Positions 16,931 to 26,048 are shown, numbered from the stretch's first letter. The stretch: DNA of 64,000 nucleotides from Geminicoccaceae bacterium (GCA_020638465.1 JACKIM010000001.1:496001-560000), one strand, 5' to 3'. Program-made: numbers and translations. The notes: generated by a model not told the origin, from the sequence alone.

Positions 16931-17659
16931 ATGACAAATCACAACTCGGCACGCACGATTGTCCTGATAGGCCTGATGACCACGGTCATCGCCGGCTGCA
17001 CGCCACCGGAAACAGGTGACAGATATGTCGGGCTCACCGCGATGGCCAGTCCGCAGAGCCAGGAAATCCTGAGGCGCCATTCCGTCTATTTCGCCACGGA
17101 TTCATCACGGCTCTCGGACAGCGAGCGCGAAGCCCTGGCCATCTTCCTTCGCACATCGGCAAGTTCGCCCAATGCGAGAATCCGCGTTCTCGGTCATGCC
17201 GATGAACGGGCATCGGATACCTATAACCTTGCACTCTCGGCCCGTCGATCGGACGCAGTTGCAGATTATCTCCAGAGTATCGCGCAAAATTCGACGACGG
17301 TCGAACGTTCGTATTTCGGCGAACGCGCTCCCGCCGCCCTGGGGAGCAATCAGGCCAGCTGGCAGAAAAATCGCCGTGTCGAGGTTGTCGTCCAGGATTA
17401 TGCCGTCCAGGTACCGAGTTGCCCGGAATTCAACGTCCAGACAGGCACCAACATGCGCAATGCCACTCTCGACGGACTGGGCTGTGCCAACGCGACCAAT
17501 CTCGCGCGAATGGTCGCCAACCCTGCGGATCTCGCTCCCGACCGTCCCGTCCTGCCCTCCGACATCGGCGCCGGCGATGCACCGCAAACTGTGCTCGCGA
17601 TCGAACGTTATCGCACGGGCAAGGTTATCGAACTGAAAGACGGAGGGGTTAGTCAATGA
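16931..17659 (+). CDS. cpaD: Tad pilus lipoprotein CpaD with OmpA-like region
   Basis: The 242-residue protein starts at an ATG at 16931 behind GAGG. It has a lipoprotein signal ending VIAGC, so it should be lipidated. The C-terminal part is CpaD-like: CPEFNVQTG, then GLGCANATNLARMVANPADL. Residues of roughly 45-160 resemble the OmpA peptidoglycan-binding fold (VYFATDSSRLSDSEREAL, then RVLGHADERASDTYNLALS and KNRRVEVVV), which is stronger than in typical CpaD proteins. It likely links the secretin to peptidoglycan or helps it assemble. The stop overlaps the cpaE start (ATGA). Confidence 0.85.
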   Translation: MTNHNSARTIVLIGLMTTVIAGCTPPETGDRYVGLTAMASPQSQEILRRHSVYFATDSSRLSDSEREALAIFLRTSASSPNARIRVLGHADERASDTYNLALSARRSDAVADYLQSIAQNSTTVERSYFGERAPAALGSNQASWQKNRRVEVVVQDYAVQVPSCPEFNVQTGTNMRNATLDGLGCANATNLARMVANPADLAPDRPVLPSDIGAGDAPQTVLAIERYRTGKVIELKDGGVSQ

Positions 17660-18870
17660 GCAACAGCCTGACGACAGAAAGGCTGGGCAATGACCACCGG
17701 GCTCAGTTCCGGGCCTTCATCGGCGATGATGAGACACGAGCCGTCGTTGATCAGGTGATCCGGGATCTTGTCATACCGCATGCGGCCGTGCACAAGGGTG
17801 GCATCCGCAGCTGCATCGAATTCCTCAGCGAACATCGTTCGCCACGAATTCTTCTGGTCGACCTGACCCAGTCTGATCTCCCCCTGTCGGACATCAACGA
17901 ACTGGCCGAAGTCTGTGAACCCGGGGTCACCGTGGTGGCCATTGGCGATCGCAATGACGTGGGCCTGTTCCGGGAACTCATGAACCAGGGTATCAGCGAC
18001 TACCTGGTCAAGCCACTGACGCCTGCCCTGCTGCAGAAGTCGCTCCTGGGCACCGTCGATGGGCCGTCCCGCCCCCGACAAACCAACCGGCTCGGGCGTC
18101 TCGTCGTCGTCCTCGGCTCCAGAGGCGGGGTCGGCAGTACCATGATCACGGCCAATACGGCCTACAATATCGCCGAGGTACGACGCCGACGAGTGGCCCT
18201 GATCGATCTCGATCTCCATTTCGGCACGATCGCATTGTCGCTGGACCTCGAACCCAGCCACGGCTTCCGGGAAGCGCTGGAAACCCCGAGCAGGATCGAC
18301 GGCCTCTATGTCGATCGTACAATGGTCAAGTACTCCGACACATTCTACGTTCTGAGCGCCGAAGAGAACATCGACGAAACTTGCAATATCGACCCCCATT
18401 CGATCGAATTGCTTGTCCAGGAACTGCGCAGCAAGTTCCACTACGTGCTGGTCGACCTCCCACGTCGGGATGCCGGCGTCACTCGCAAGGTACTCGAAGA
18501 AGCCTCGAACCTGGTGCTGGTTTCGGATCTTTCTCTGAGTGGAATGCGCGATACCTTGCGCATTCTGCAGCTGATTCCGTCGACCAATGCCAGTTGCAAC
18601 ATCAGTCTGGTGCTCAATCGCGTCGGCGAGCATCGCTCGGGCGAAATCCCGATATCCGAATTCGAGAAGGGTGTCGGCCGAAAAGCGGATATCATCATTC
18701 CCTTCGACCCGAAGAATGTCGCATCGGCCACCAATGTGGGCCAACCGGTCGTTGCCCGTCATTCACTCGTGGGGCCGGGTATCGACCAGTTGTCCGAGGT
18801 GCTTTGTGGCGGTGGTTCGAAGCGCAAGCGCGGTCTCATCGGCCGCTTGATGGGAAAGAGAGCGAAATAG
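17656..18870 (+). CDS. cpaE: Pilus localisation ATPase CpaE/TadZ
   Basis: A 404-residue protein with an N-terminal receiver-like domain (about 15-130, with ILLVDL and GISDYLVKPL) and a ParA/MinD-type ATPase domain. The P-loop-like GSRGGVGSTMI at 154-164 lacks the usual second lysine (GKS/T), as is common in CpaE. Walker B-like regions are VALIDLDLHFGTIALSLDLE and YVLVDLPR. TadZ/CpaE places the tad machine at a cell pole. The start overlaps cpaD, and cpaF follows after 1 bp. Confidence 0.93.
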   Translation: MSNSLTTERLGNDHRAQFRAFIGDDETRAVVDQVIRDLVIPHAAVHKGGIRSCIEFLSEHRSPRILLVDLTQSDLPLSDINELAEVCEPGVTVVAIGDRNDVGLFRELMNQGISDYLVKPLTPALLQKSLLGTVDGPSRPRQTNRLGRLVVVLGSRGGVGSTMITANTAYNIAEVRRRRVALIDLDLHFGTIALSLDLEPSHGFREALETPSRIDGLYVDRTMVKYSDTFYVLSAEENIDETCNIDPHSIELLVQELRSKFHYVLVDLPRRDAGVTRKVLEEASNLVLVSDLSLSGMRDTLRILQLIPSTNASCNISLVLNRVGEHRSGEIPISEFEKGVGRKADIIIPFDPKNVASATNVGQPVVARHSLVGPGIDQLSEVLCGGGSKRKRGLIGRLMGKRAK

Positions 18871-18871
18871 C

Positions 18872-20329
18872 ATGTTCGGACGCCGGAATCTAAACGATGC
18901 CCCTGAAGCAGGCACGCCCAAGTCCAGAGGCACCGAGAACAAGGAACTTGTCCCTGCGTCCGCGAACAAGGTGCCACAAAAGACGGCAGCGGTCCCGCAA
19001 CCGGCAGCACCGGCAAAGCAGGAGACCGCCTCGGCCGAAAAATCGAGCGTCAATGCCCGCAAGCAGGACGTGAACAAGGAGACCCAGCGCCGCGTCCAGG
19101 CGGTCTTGTACGACCGTATCGACGCCGGGAACGCCGCCAAGCTTCCCCGGCAGGAATTGCATCGCCAGCTCGTCGAAGTTATTGCTGAAATCGTTGTCGA
19201 GCAGAGACTTTCGCTGACATCGAAGGAACAGGACCAGCTCGCGACTTCGGTGGTCGATGACATGATCGGCCTCGGCCCGCTTGAGCCGCTGCTCAATGAC
19301 GAGGCAGTGACCGACATCATGGTCAACGGCCCTTTCCAGATCTACGTCGAACGCAAGGGCAAGCTGGAGCTGACGGACATCAAGTTCCGCAATGGTGCTC
19401 ACGTGATGAATATTGCCCAGCGGATCGTGACGCGGATCGGCAGGCGCGTCGATGAAACGTCACCGATCTGCGACGCACGTCTCGCCGATGGCAGTCGTGT
19501 GAATGTCATCGCTCCGCCGCTCGCCATCGATGGATGCTCGATCTCCATCCGCAAGTTTTCGAAGAAGTCGATTACCATCGACAGCATGGCAAAACAGAAG
19601 AACATCAGCGACGCCCTGGGCAAGGTCCTCAAGATCGCAGCCGCCTGCCGGCTCAACATCGTGATCTCCGGAGGTACGGGTTCCGGCAAGACGACGATGC
19701 TCAACGCCATGTCGCAACTGATTGATCCCGGCGAGCGCGTGGTCACCATCGAAGATGCGGCCGAACTCCAGTTGCAGCAGCCACACGTGGTTCGACTGGA
19801 GACCCGCCCCCCCAATCTCGAGGGGCAGGGAGAAATCTCCATGCGGGATCTCGTCAAGAACGCCCTCCGCATGCGTCCCGATCGCATCATCTGCGGCGAG
19901 GTACGCGGTCCGGAAGCCATGGATATGCTGCAGGCCATGAATACGGGTCATGATGGCTCGATGTGTACGCTGCACTCGAACAACCCGCGCGAAGCCATCA
20001 CGAGAATGGAAAACATGATCATGATGGCTTCGGGCAACCTTCCGCCGAAGGCCATTCGAACGCAGATCAGCGGTGCCGTAAACCTGATCATCCAGGTCTC
20101 GCGCATGCGCGACGGTGTCCGACGCACGACCTATGTTTCCGAGGTGGTCGGCATGGAAGGCGATGTGATCGTCATCCAGGACCTGTTCAAATACGAATAC
20201 CAGGGCGAAAGCCGGGACGGCACACTGCTCGGCGATTTCATCGCTGCACCGGTCCGTCCCCACTTCATGAAGCGGGCCGCCTACTTCGGTCTCGACCGCG
20301 CACTGGCTGCGGCCATGACTTCAAACTAG
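18872..20329 (+). CDS. cpaF: Tad secretion ATPase CpaF/TadA
   Basis: The hexameric motor of the pilus machine, 485 residues. A low-complexity N-terminal tail rich in Ala, Lys and Pro (about 1-70) precedes the N-terminal domain. The P-loop GGTGSGKTT is at 267-275. The Asp box is TIEDAAELQL, the Walker B region is RIICGEVRGPEAMDMLQAM, and the His box is CTLHSNNPREA. All catalytic parts are intact. It is the sole type II/IV secretion ATPase in the locus and so probably powers both assembly and any retraction. Confidence 0.95.
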   Translation: MFGRRNLNDAPEAGTPKSRGTENKELVPASANKVPQKTAAVPQPAAPAKQETASAEKSSVNARKQDVNKETQRRVQAVLYDRIDAGNAAKLPRQELHRQLVEVIAEIVVEQRLSLTSKEQDQLATSVVDDMIGLGPLEPLLNDEAVTDIMVNGPFQIYVERKGKLELTDIKFRNGAHVMNIAQRIVTRIGRRVDETSPICDARLADGSRVNVIAPPLAIDGCSISIRKFSKKSITIDSMAKQKNISDALGKVLKIAAACRLNIVISGGTGSGKTTMLNAMSQLIDPGERVVTIEDAAELQLQQPHVVRLETRPPNLEGQGEISMRDLVKNALRMRPDRIICGEVRGPEAMDMLQAMNTGHDGSMCTLHSNNPREAITRMENMIMMASGNLPPKAIRTQISGAVNLIIQVSRMRDGVRRTTYVSEVVGMEGDVIVIQDLFKYEYQGESRDGTLLGDFIAAPVRPHFMKRAAYFGLDRALAAAMTSN

Positions 20330-20349
20330 GGCGTCGGGAGCTCAGGGCG

Positions 20350-21348
20350 TTGAATCAGGACCTTGTTTTCTACATAGCAATCAGCATCGGCAGCTTTTCG
20401 CTGGCCTGGATCGCTCTTTCGCTTGTCACCGGCGCAGGCGGGAAGAGCAGCGGGCAGTTGAACAAGCGCATCGTCCGGGTCAGCGAGAGATCGACCGCTT
20501 CCGATCCGTCATCGCAGAATGTCCAGACTGCCCAAGCCTTCGTGCGCAATCATACGGATGGCATTCTGGCCCTTCGTATCCTGCAGTCGATGATTCCCCG
20601 TGCCGATCAGCTGCAAAAGAAGTTCCAGAGAGCCGGCCTGAGCTGGTCGGTTCAGAATGGCATCACGATCTGGGCCATCCTGGCTGTTGTCATCAGCGTC
20701 GCATTGTTCGTTTTCCTGAGGCTTGAGCTCATCCTCTGCCTGCTCGGAGGGATGACGGGTGCACTTATCCTGTTGTCGATGTACGTCAAGAGGCGGGCAC
20801 AAAAGCGGGTGACGGCTTTCGTTTCCCTGTTTCCCAATGCGATCGAACTCATCGTTCGCAGCGTGAAATCCGGGCTGCCCGTCGCCGAAGCCATGGCGGC
20901 GATCGGCAAGGAGATCCAGGAGCCGGTTGGCAGTGTTTTCACAGAGATTTCGAGCAATATCCAGATCGGCATGGAATTGTCCGAGGCCCTGTGGACGGCA
21001 TCGGGGAAACTCGACATCCAGGAATTCAAGTTCTTTGCCATCAGCCTGTCGATCCAGCAGGAAACGGGTGGCAATATATCTGAGATTCTACAAAATCTTT
21101 CGACGATGATACGACGTCGAGAACAGGTAAAACTCAAGATAAAAGCAATGTCTTCCGAAGCAAGAGCATCAGCCATGATCATAGGTTCATTACCTTTTGT
21201 CATGTCTCTTCTGATCTATGTTGTCAATCGTGACTATATCATGATCCTGTTTACCGATTCCCGCGGCTGGATTGCGCTGGGCATTGCCGGAACCATGATG
21301 TCGATGGGCATTCTCATCATCGCAAAAATGATCAGGTTCGAGATATGA
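20350..21348 (+). CDS. tadB: Tad pilus inner-membrane platform protein TadB
   Basis: A 332-residue T2SS-F family membrane protein. The likely start is TTG at 20350, with GGGAG at 20336-20340 and a 9-base spacer; no ATG fits the N-terminus, and the first residues (NQDLVFYIAISIGSFSLAWI) form the expected first membrane helix. The F domain contains LFPNAIELIVRSVKSGLPVAEAM, then GMELSEALW and SLSIQQETGGNISEIL. Two further membrane helices close the protein. It ends in an ATGA overlap with tadC. Confidence 0.9.
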   Translation: MNQDLVFYIAISIGSFSLAWIALSLVTGAGGKSSGQLNKRIVRVSERSTASDPSSQNVQTAQAFVRNHTDGILALRILQSMIPRADQLQKKFQRAGLSWSVQNGITIWAILAVVISVALFVFLRLELILCLLGGMTGALILLSMYVKRRAQKRVTAFVSLFPNAIELIVRSVKSGLPVAEAMAAIGKEIQEPVGSVFTEISSNIQIGMELSEALWTASGKLDIQEFKFFAISLSIQQETGGNISEILQNLSTMIRRREQVKLKIKAMSSEARASAMIIGSLPFVMSLLIYVVNRDYIMILFTDSRGWIALGIAGTMMSMGILIIAKMIRFEI

Positions 21349-22316
21349 ACGCCATGAGCCAGCTGTTCAGCGGAAACTTCGGATTCAATGAAATCCTGGT
21401 TGCCATCATCGGAATTCTTACCGGCGTCAGCTTTCTGTTCTTGTGGATGGCGCTCGTCGAACGCGATCACAGCAAGAAGCGCTCGAAGATTCTGGAACGC
21501 CGCCGGTCCGAGATCCGCAACCAGCGCCAGGAAAACCGGCAGCGTCGTGCGGCGGGATCGTCGATCCGGCTGGTCCACAAGGTTCTCGCATTCGCCAATC
21601 TGAAGAACATCAACGAACATACGGCACTTCGCCTGCGCATGCAGCAAAGCGGCATCAAGGGCAACAATGCCGTCGCGATCTACCTTTTCGCAAAACTTAC
21701 AGCGCCCATGGCGCTGGGTTTCGTCTCATTCATCGTCATCACTGCAAGCCACATGTTCGAACAGCAGATGGTACGCGTCAGCATAACCATGATGATGGTG
21801 ATCCTGGGGTTCTACGGCCCCGATCTCGTTCTCAACCAGAAGCGCAAGAAGCGCACCCTCGCACTGCAGAAATCGCTGCCTGACGGTCTCGATCTTCTGG
21901 TGATCTGCGCCGAATCCGGCCTGAGCCTTGACAGCTCCCTCAACCGCGTCGCGAATGAACTGGGCGATTCGGCACCCGAGCTCAGCGAGGAATTGTCACT
22001 GGCCTCGATCGAACTCAACTTTCTCCCCGATCGCAAGCAGGCGTTGACCAACCTGGCGGAACGAGTCAACCTTCCGGCAATACGGGGCGTCGTCAACACA
22101 TTGATTCAAACGGAAAAATATGGCACACCCCTATCCCAGTCGCTCCGCGTCCTATCCGCCGAGTTCCGCGAAGAACGCATGCTCAAGGCGGAGGAGAAGG
22201 CTGCTCGCCTGCCGGCGACGCTGACCGTTCCCATGATCGTCTTCATCCTTCCGACACTGTTCATCGTATTGGCAGGACCGGCAGTGATCGATATCTCCGA
22301 CACGATCATGAAATAG
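21345..22316 (+). CDS. tadC: Tad pilus inner-membrane platform protein TadC
   Basis: The second T2SS-F membrane protein of the tad platform, 323 residues. It has one N-terminal membrane helix, a basic cytoplasmic stretch (SKKRSKILERRRSEIRNQRQ), and a T2SSF domain with LPDGLDLLVICAESGLSLDS, QALTNLAERVNLPAI and GTPLSQSLRVLSAEFREERM. A C-terminal hydrophobic helix follows. It is the last gene of the tad block: TadE/F/G-type minor pilins and a clear tadD are not adjacent. A strong hairpin follows. Confidence 0.93.
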   Translation: MNAMSQLFSGNFGFNEILVAIIGILTGVSFLFLWMALVERDHSKKRSKILERRRSEIRNQRQENRQRRAAGSSIRLVHKVLAFANLKNINEHTALRLRMQQSGIKGNNAVAIYLFAKLTAPMALGFVSFIVITASHMFEQQMVRVSITMMMVILGFYGPDLVLNQKRKKRTLALQKSLPDGLDLLVICAESGLSLDSSLNRVANELGDSAPELSEELSLASIELNFLPDRKQALTNLAERVNLPAIRGVVNTLIQTEKYGTPLSQSLRVLSAEFREERMLKAEEKAARLPATLTVPMIVFILPTLFIVLAGPAVIDISDTIMK

Positions 22317-22332
22317 ACCGGGAGTTGCCGGC

Positions 22333-22364
22333 AAGGTCGATGCGGGACACCCCGCACCGGCCTT
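22333..22364. terminator. Bidirectional hairpin between tadC and the FAH-family gene
   Basis: AAGGTCGATGCGGG pairs with CCCGCACCGGCCTT across a 4-base loop, with 12 of 14 positions matched. It lies between two convergent genes and probably ends both transcripts. Confidence 0.75.
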
Positions 22365-22396
22365 GGAGGTCGCAAGCCCACCCGATGCCTTGCCGA

Positions 22397-23083
22397 TCAT
22401 ACCACCTTGTGGGAAATCTCGCCTAGGGCATCAATACCGGCATGCATGGTCTGCCCGCGCTCAACGGCCGACACTCCCGATGGCGTTCCGGTCATGATGA
22501 GGTCGCCGGGCATCAGCTCGAACAGTCCGGAAAGGTAGGAAATCATCTCGGGCACCTTCCAGATCATCTGTCCGAGATCGCCGTTTTGCCGGGTTTCGCC
22601 ATCGACCTTGACCCAGATGGAGCCCTGCTTGAGGTGACCGACAGCGCTTGCAGGCGAAATCGGACCGCAGGGTGCGGAATGGTCGAAGGCCTTGGAAATT
22701 TCCCAGGGCTGACGACGGTCCTTGCAGCCGTCCTGCAGGTCACGGCGGGTCATGTCGATGCCAACAGCATAGCCGAACACATGGTCAAGTGCACGGTCAA
22801 CCGGGATGTCCCTGCCCCCTTCTTGCAATGCGACAACCATCTCCACCTCGTGATGGACATTGGAGGTCCGTGACGGATAGGGGAAATCCGCGTTGTCCAG
22901 CAGAAGGTTGTCCGGGTTCTTCTGGAAGAAGAACGGTTCGGAGCGATCCGGATCACCGCCCATCTCGACAACGTGCGCCGCATAGTTGCGCCCCACGCAA
23001 TAGATCCGATGCACCGGAAAGCGGGCGTCGCTGCCCTTGATGGCGATGGTGATTTGCGGCGCGGCGGCAAAGGCAAGCTGCAT
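22397..23083 (-). CDS. Fumarylacetoacetate hydrolase family protein
   Basis: A 228-residue FAH-fold enzyme. Conserved parts are RIYCVGRNYAAHVVEMG, FFFQKNPDNLL, VHHEVEMVVAL with the metal-binding glutamates, and DLIMTGTPSGV. The closest functional types by overall layout are acylpyruvases and fumarylpyruvate hydrolases, which cleave C-C bonds in 2,4-diketo acids; the substrate cannot be read from sequence. It stands alone, convergent with tadC and divergent from pyruvate kinase. No aromatic degradation genes are nearby, so a housekeeping role such as oxaloacetate or acylpyruvate clean-up is equally likely. Confidence 0.88.
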   Translation of the reverse strand: MQLAFAAAPQITIAIKGSDARFPVHRIYCVGRNYAAHVVEMGGDPDRSEPFFFQKNPDNLLLDNADFPYPSRTSNVHHEVEMVVALQEGGRDIPVDRALDHVFGYAVGIDMTRRDLQDGCKDRRQPWEISKAFDHSAPCGPISPASAVGHLKQGSIWVKVDGETRQNGDLGQMIWKVPEMISYLSGLFELMPGDLIMTGTPSGVSAVERGQTMHAGIDALGEISHKVV

Positions 23084-23310
23084 CAGTCATACTCCCCACA
23101 ATGGTTCGCCTCTTGTTATCGAATATCGGCGTCATCACTCAAGCACTCTCCTCCCGCCATCGTTCATCTCCCGGACTGCCTTACCCCTCGGACAGCTCCG
23201 AAATTTCATCCGGTGACGGCGAACCGCAAGAAATGCCTTGAGTGACAGGCAGGATGCGTTCAGCTATGGAGCGACTCCGCAATCAAACAAATATTCCAAG
23301 GCAGGAAACC

Positions 23311-24726
23311 ATGCGCCGCGAACGGAGTGCGAAAATCGTTGCCACATTGGGCCCGGCCAGTTCCACCAGGGAGCGCATTGCCGAACTCGCCGCGGCCGGC
23401 GTCGATGTCTTCCGGCTGAATTTCAGCCATGGCAGCCACGACGACCACAAGGCCCGCTTCGATGCCGTCCGATCCGTGGAGGCAGAGCGCAATCGCCCCA
23501 TCGGCATTCTGATGGATCTGCAAGGCCCCAAGCTGCGGGTCGGACAGTTCGAGCAGGGCAGGGTCGTCCTCGCCAGGGGAGCTCCCTTCCGTCTCGACCT
23601 CGATCCCGCCACAGGCAATCACGAGCGGGCCTGCCTTCCCCATCCGGAGATCTTTGCAGCGATCGAACCCGGAGTGGAACTGCTGCTGGATGACGGCAAG
23701 ATCCGCCTCAAGATCATGGACTGCGGCGAGGATTTCGCCGAAACCGAAGTTCTGGCCGGTGGCGGACTTTCCAACAACAAGGGCGTGAATGTTCCCAATG
23801 TGGTGCTGCCGATCGGAGCCCTGACGGACAAGGACATCCGCGATCTGATGTTCGGCCTTGAGCTCGGAGCTGACTGGGTGGCACTGTCGTTCGTCCAGCG
23901 ACCGGAGGATATGGCCGACGCACGACGGCTTGTCGCCGGCCGCGCGGCGCTGATGGCCAAGATCGAAAAGCCCGCGGCCATCGACCGGCTCAACGAGATC
24001 ATCGACCTTTCCGACGGCATCATGGTGGCGCGTGGCGATCTCGGGGTGGAAATGCCCCCCGAAGTCGTACCGGGCCTGCAAAAGCGCATGATCCGTGCCT
24101 GCCGCGATGCCGGCAAGCCGGTGATCGTCGCCACCCAGATGCTTGAAAGCATGATCTCCTCACCGGCCCCGACGCGAGCGGAGGCCTCCGATGTCGCCAC
24201 CGCGATCTACGATGGCGCCGATGCCGTGATGCTTTCGGCGGAAAGCGCCGCCGGCGAGTATCCCGTCGAGGCGGTGTCGATGATGTCGCGCATCATCCAA
24301 AGCGTCGAACGGGACAGCCTCTATCGATCTCACCTGGAGGCCTATCATACGGAGGCCGAGCGAACGCCGGCGGATGCCATCACCCTGGCCGCGGGGCAGG
24401 TCGCCCATACCATGCAGGCCGGCTGCATCGTCACTTATACGACCTCGGGTGCGACAGCGATCCGCGCTTCGCGCGAGCGGCCCGACCGCCCGATCCTCGG
24501 GCTCATCACACGGATGCCGACGGCCCGCAAACTGGCGCTGGCCTGGGGAGTGCATGCGGTTTTCACCGAAGATGCGCACGATCTCGACGAGATGGTCGCC
24601 CTGGCGCGCAAGTACGCCCGCGATGAGGGTTTTGCCGCGCCCGGCAATTGCATCGTCATCACTGCCGGCCTGCCCTTCGGGACACCGGGGGCAACGAACC
24701 TCTTGCGCATTGCCTGGGTGACCTGA
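23311..24726 (+). CDS. pyk: Pyruvate kinase
   Basis: Pyk converts phosphoenolpyruvate and ADP to pyruvate and ATP. From the ATG at 23311 (preceded by AAGGCAGGA) the protein has 471 residues. It shows KIVATLGPASSTRERI, the NFSHGSHDDH loop, the catalytic lysine in LMAKIEKPAAIDRL, the metal site IMVARGDLGVEM, and the MLESMISSPAPTRAEASDVA signature. The C-terminal regulatory domain is complete. It is a single-gene unit closed by a hairpin at 24807-24837. Coding-like sequence before 23311 in the same frame has no ribosome site. Confidence 0.95.
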   Translation: MRRERSAKIVATLGPASSTRERIAELAAAGVDVFRLNFSHGSHDDHKARFDAVRSVEAERNRPIGILMDLQGPKLRVGQFEQGRVVLARGAPFRLDLDPATGNHERACLPHPEIFAAIEPGVELLLDDGKIRLKIMDCGEDFAETEVLAGGGLSNNKGVNVPNVVLPIGALTDKDIRDLMFGLELGADWVALSFVQRPEDMADARRLVAGRAALMAKIEKPAAIDRLNEIIDLSDGIMVARGDLGVEMPPEVVPGLQKRMIRACRDAGKPVIVATQMLESMISSPAPTRAEASDVATAIYDGADAVMLSAESAAGEYPVEAVSMMSRIIQSVERDSLYRSHLEAYHTEAERTPADAITLAAGQVAHTMQAGCIVTYTTSGATAIRASRERPDRPILGLITRMPTARKLALAWGVHAVFTEDAHDLDEMVALARKYARDEGFAAPGNCIVITAGLPFGTPGATNLLRIAWVT

Positions 24727-24806
24727 TCCGGCCTCCCGCGTGTCATGCGCCGTGAGAATGGAATTTGCTCCCCCTTCGCGATGAAGTCGATGTGGTAACA
24801 CCACCA

Positions 24807-24837
24807 GCATCCTCGCAAGGAATCTTCGCGAGGATGC
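24807..24837 (+). terminator. Hairpin downstream of pyk
   Basis: GCATCCTCGC (24807-24816) and GCGAGGATGC (24828-24837) form a perfect 10-bp stem, extended by AAG/CTT around a short loop. There is no T-run. It lies 80 bp after the pyk stop. Confidence 0.65.
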
Positions 24838-25531
24838 GCAGTCATGTCGCGGTTCATCCACCTGCAGGCGACCAATGTGACAGAATTGGTCGATGTCATT
24901 TGCTTGCCATCAACCGTTACGCATCGACACATCCCTTCCGCTCGACAACCTGGCGAACCGATTTTCATATTCCAGAATGGACAATCTCGCGTGGCATGAC
25001 CGGCGATGACACGGAAATGACACTCGATAGTCACATTTCCACTGTTGAATACAAAAAAATATTTTCAACCTACAGGTAATGAGAGGCGAACGTCCATTCG
25101 CGAATTGGCGCTATTCTGGATGCTTTCTCCCACCATACTGCGCGAACAGGAACACCGGCCGAAACTCTTCGGAATAACAAATAAACATACTTTCACTTAA
25201 AGTATACATCCCGGCCATTCGACAACGTCAACCACACACAAAATGTCACAGATTGTCATCTTCTGAATAATTAATGTTTGACTTGACGATTTTCGATGAT
25301 GACGGTTAATAATCGACAAATCACAATTCCAATTCCGAGAAAATCAACCAGTGCGAGTGATCCGTACATGCTGACCATTTACCTGCCCTCGGCTCCTGGG
25401 TCGTTTCGCAGTTTCGAAGGCGTTCCGTCCATGAGATGACTTCACTCCGGCTTTCCCGACAATCCGCCCTCCCGACATGCCCATGACGAATGGGGACGGA
25501 TCTTTCCCTTCAATTGGCGAGGAATTCATCG
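24838..25531. other. AT-richer non-coding stretch before the Rrf2-type regulator
   Basis: I find no credible gene in this 694-bp stretch; short open frames here have poor composition and no ribosome sites. From about 25020 to 25380 it is clearly poorer in G and C than its surroundings. It contains a perfect 7-bp inverted repeat ATACTTT-cactt-AAAGTAT at 25187-25205, which could be an operator or a small hairpin. TTGACTTGACG near 25276 resembles a -35 region. The stretch may hold the promoter of the regulator at 25532 or a small RNA. Confidence 0.5.
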
Positions 25532-25990
25532 ATGCTACGACCCAGCAAAAAGCTCGCTCTTGTCATTGAGGCTGTTGTCGACATTGCCTTGCGCTCCAGC
25601 GATAGACTGGTTCAAAGCCAGCATGTCAGCGAACGGATGGGGTTGCCCAAGCGCTATCTCGAAGACGTGATCCAGCAGCTTGTGCGAGCCGGCATCCTCA
25701 AAGGCGTTCGCGGGCCTCACGGTGGGTATCGTCTCGCCGATGACCGCCGCAACATCACGGTCGGCCGGGTCGTGGCGGTGGTCGAGGGTCTGGAAGTCGA
25801 GGAACTCGACGTTGCCGTTTCGCAATCTCCACTTGGAGCCAATCTGATCGGCCCGTTCTGGATGGAGATGAAGGCGGAACTCATGGATATCCTTGAATCG
25901 ATCACCATCGAAGATCTTTGTCGTCGGGCAGAAGCAATGGAATCGAAAGAACACAAGCGCCCCGAACGGGTCATCGAAGCGGTAGCCTGA
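25532..25990 (+). CDS. Rrf2-family transcriptional regulator
   Basis: A 152-residue winged-helix regulator. The ATG at 25532 follows GGCGAGGA with an 8-base spacer. The Rrf2 features are VEAVVDIAL-type first helix (here LVIEAVVDIALRSSDR), SERMGLPKRYLEDVIQQLV, and the wing GILKGVRGPHGGYRLA. Members that sense iron, NO or redox state carry three cysteines for an Fe-S cluster; this one has only one Cys (EDLCRRAE), so it should not bind a standard cluster. Its target is unknown. It lies alone between two non-coding stretches. Confidence 0.88.
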   Translation: MLRPSKKLALVIEAVVDIALRSSDRLVQSQHVSERMGLPKRYLEDVIQQLVRAGILKGVRGPHGGYRLADDRRNITVGRVVAVVEGLEVEELDVAVSQSPLGANLIGPFWMEMKAELMDILESITIEDLCRRAEAMESKEHKRPERVIEAVA

Positions 25991-26011
25991 CCTTCAGGCA
26001 ACAAGTTCCCT

Positions 26012-26048
26012 GGCCGAACGATCAACGGAATTTGCTGATCGTTCGGCC
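26012..26048 (+). terminator. Perfect hairpin after the Rrf2-type regulator
   Basis: GGCCGAACGATCA (26012-26024) and TGATCGTTCGGCC (26036-26048) form a perfect 13-bp stem with an 11-base loop, 22 bases after the regulator stop codon. Confidence 0.75.

Noticed and set aside
19963..20349. Upstream extension of TadB inside cpaF
   Set aside because: This part is cpaF read out of frame. The TTG at 20350 with GGGAG in front and a membrane helix right after it is a better start.
25060..25080. Possible GTTGAA/TTCAAC hairpin in the AT-rich stretch
   Set aside because: The stem is only 6 bp with a long A/T loop, which is expected by chance in such sequence.
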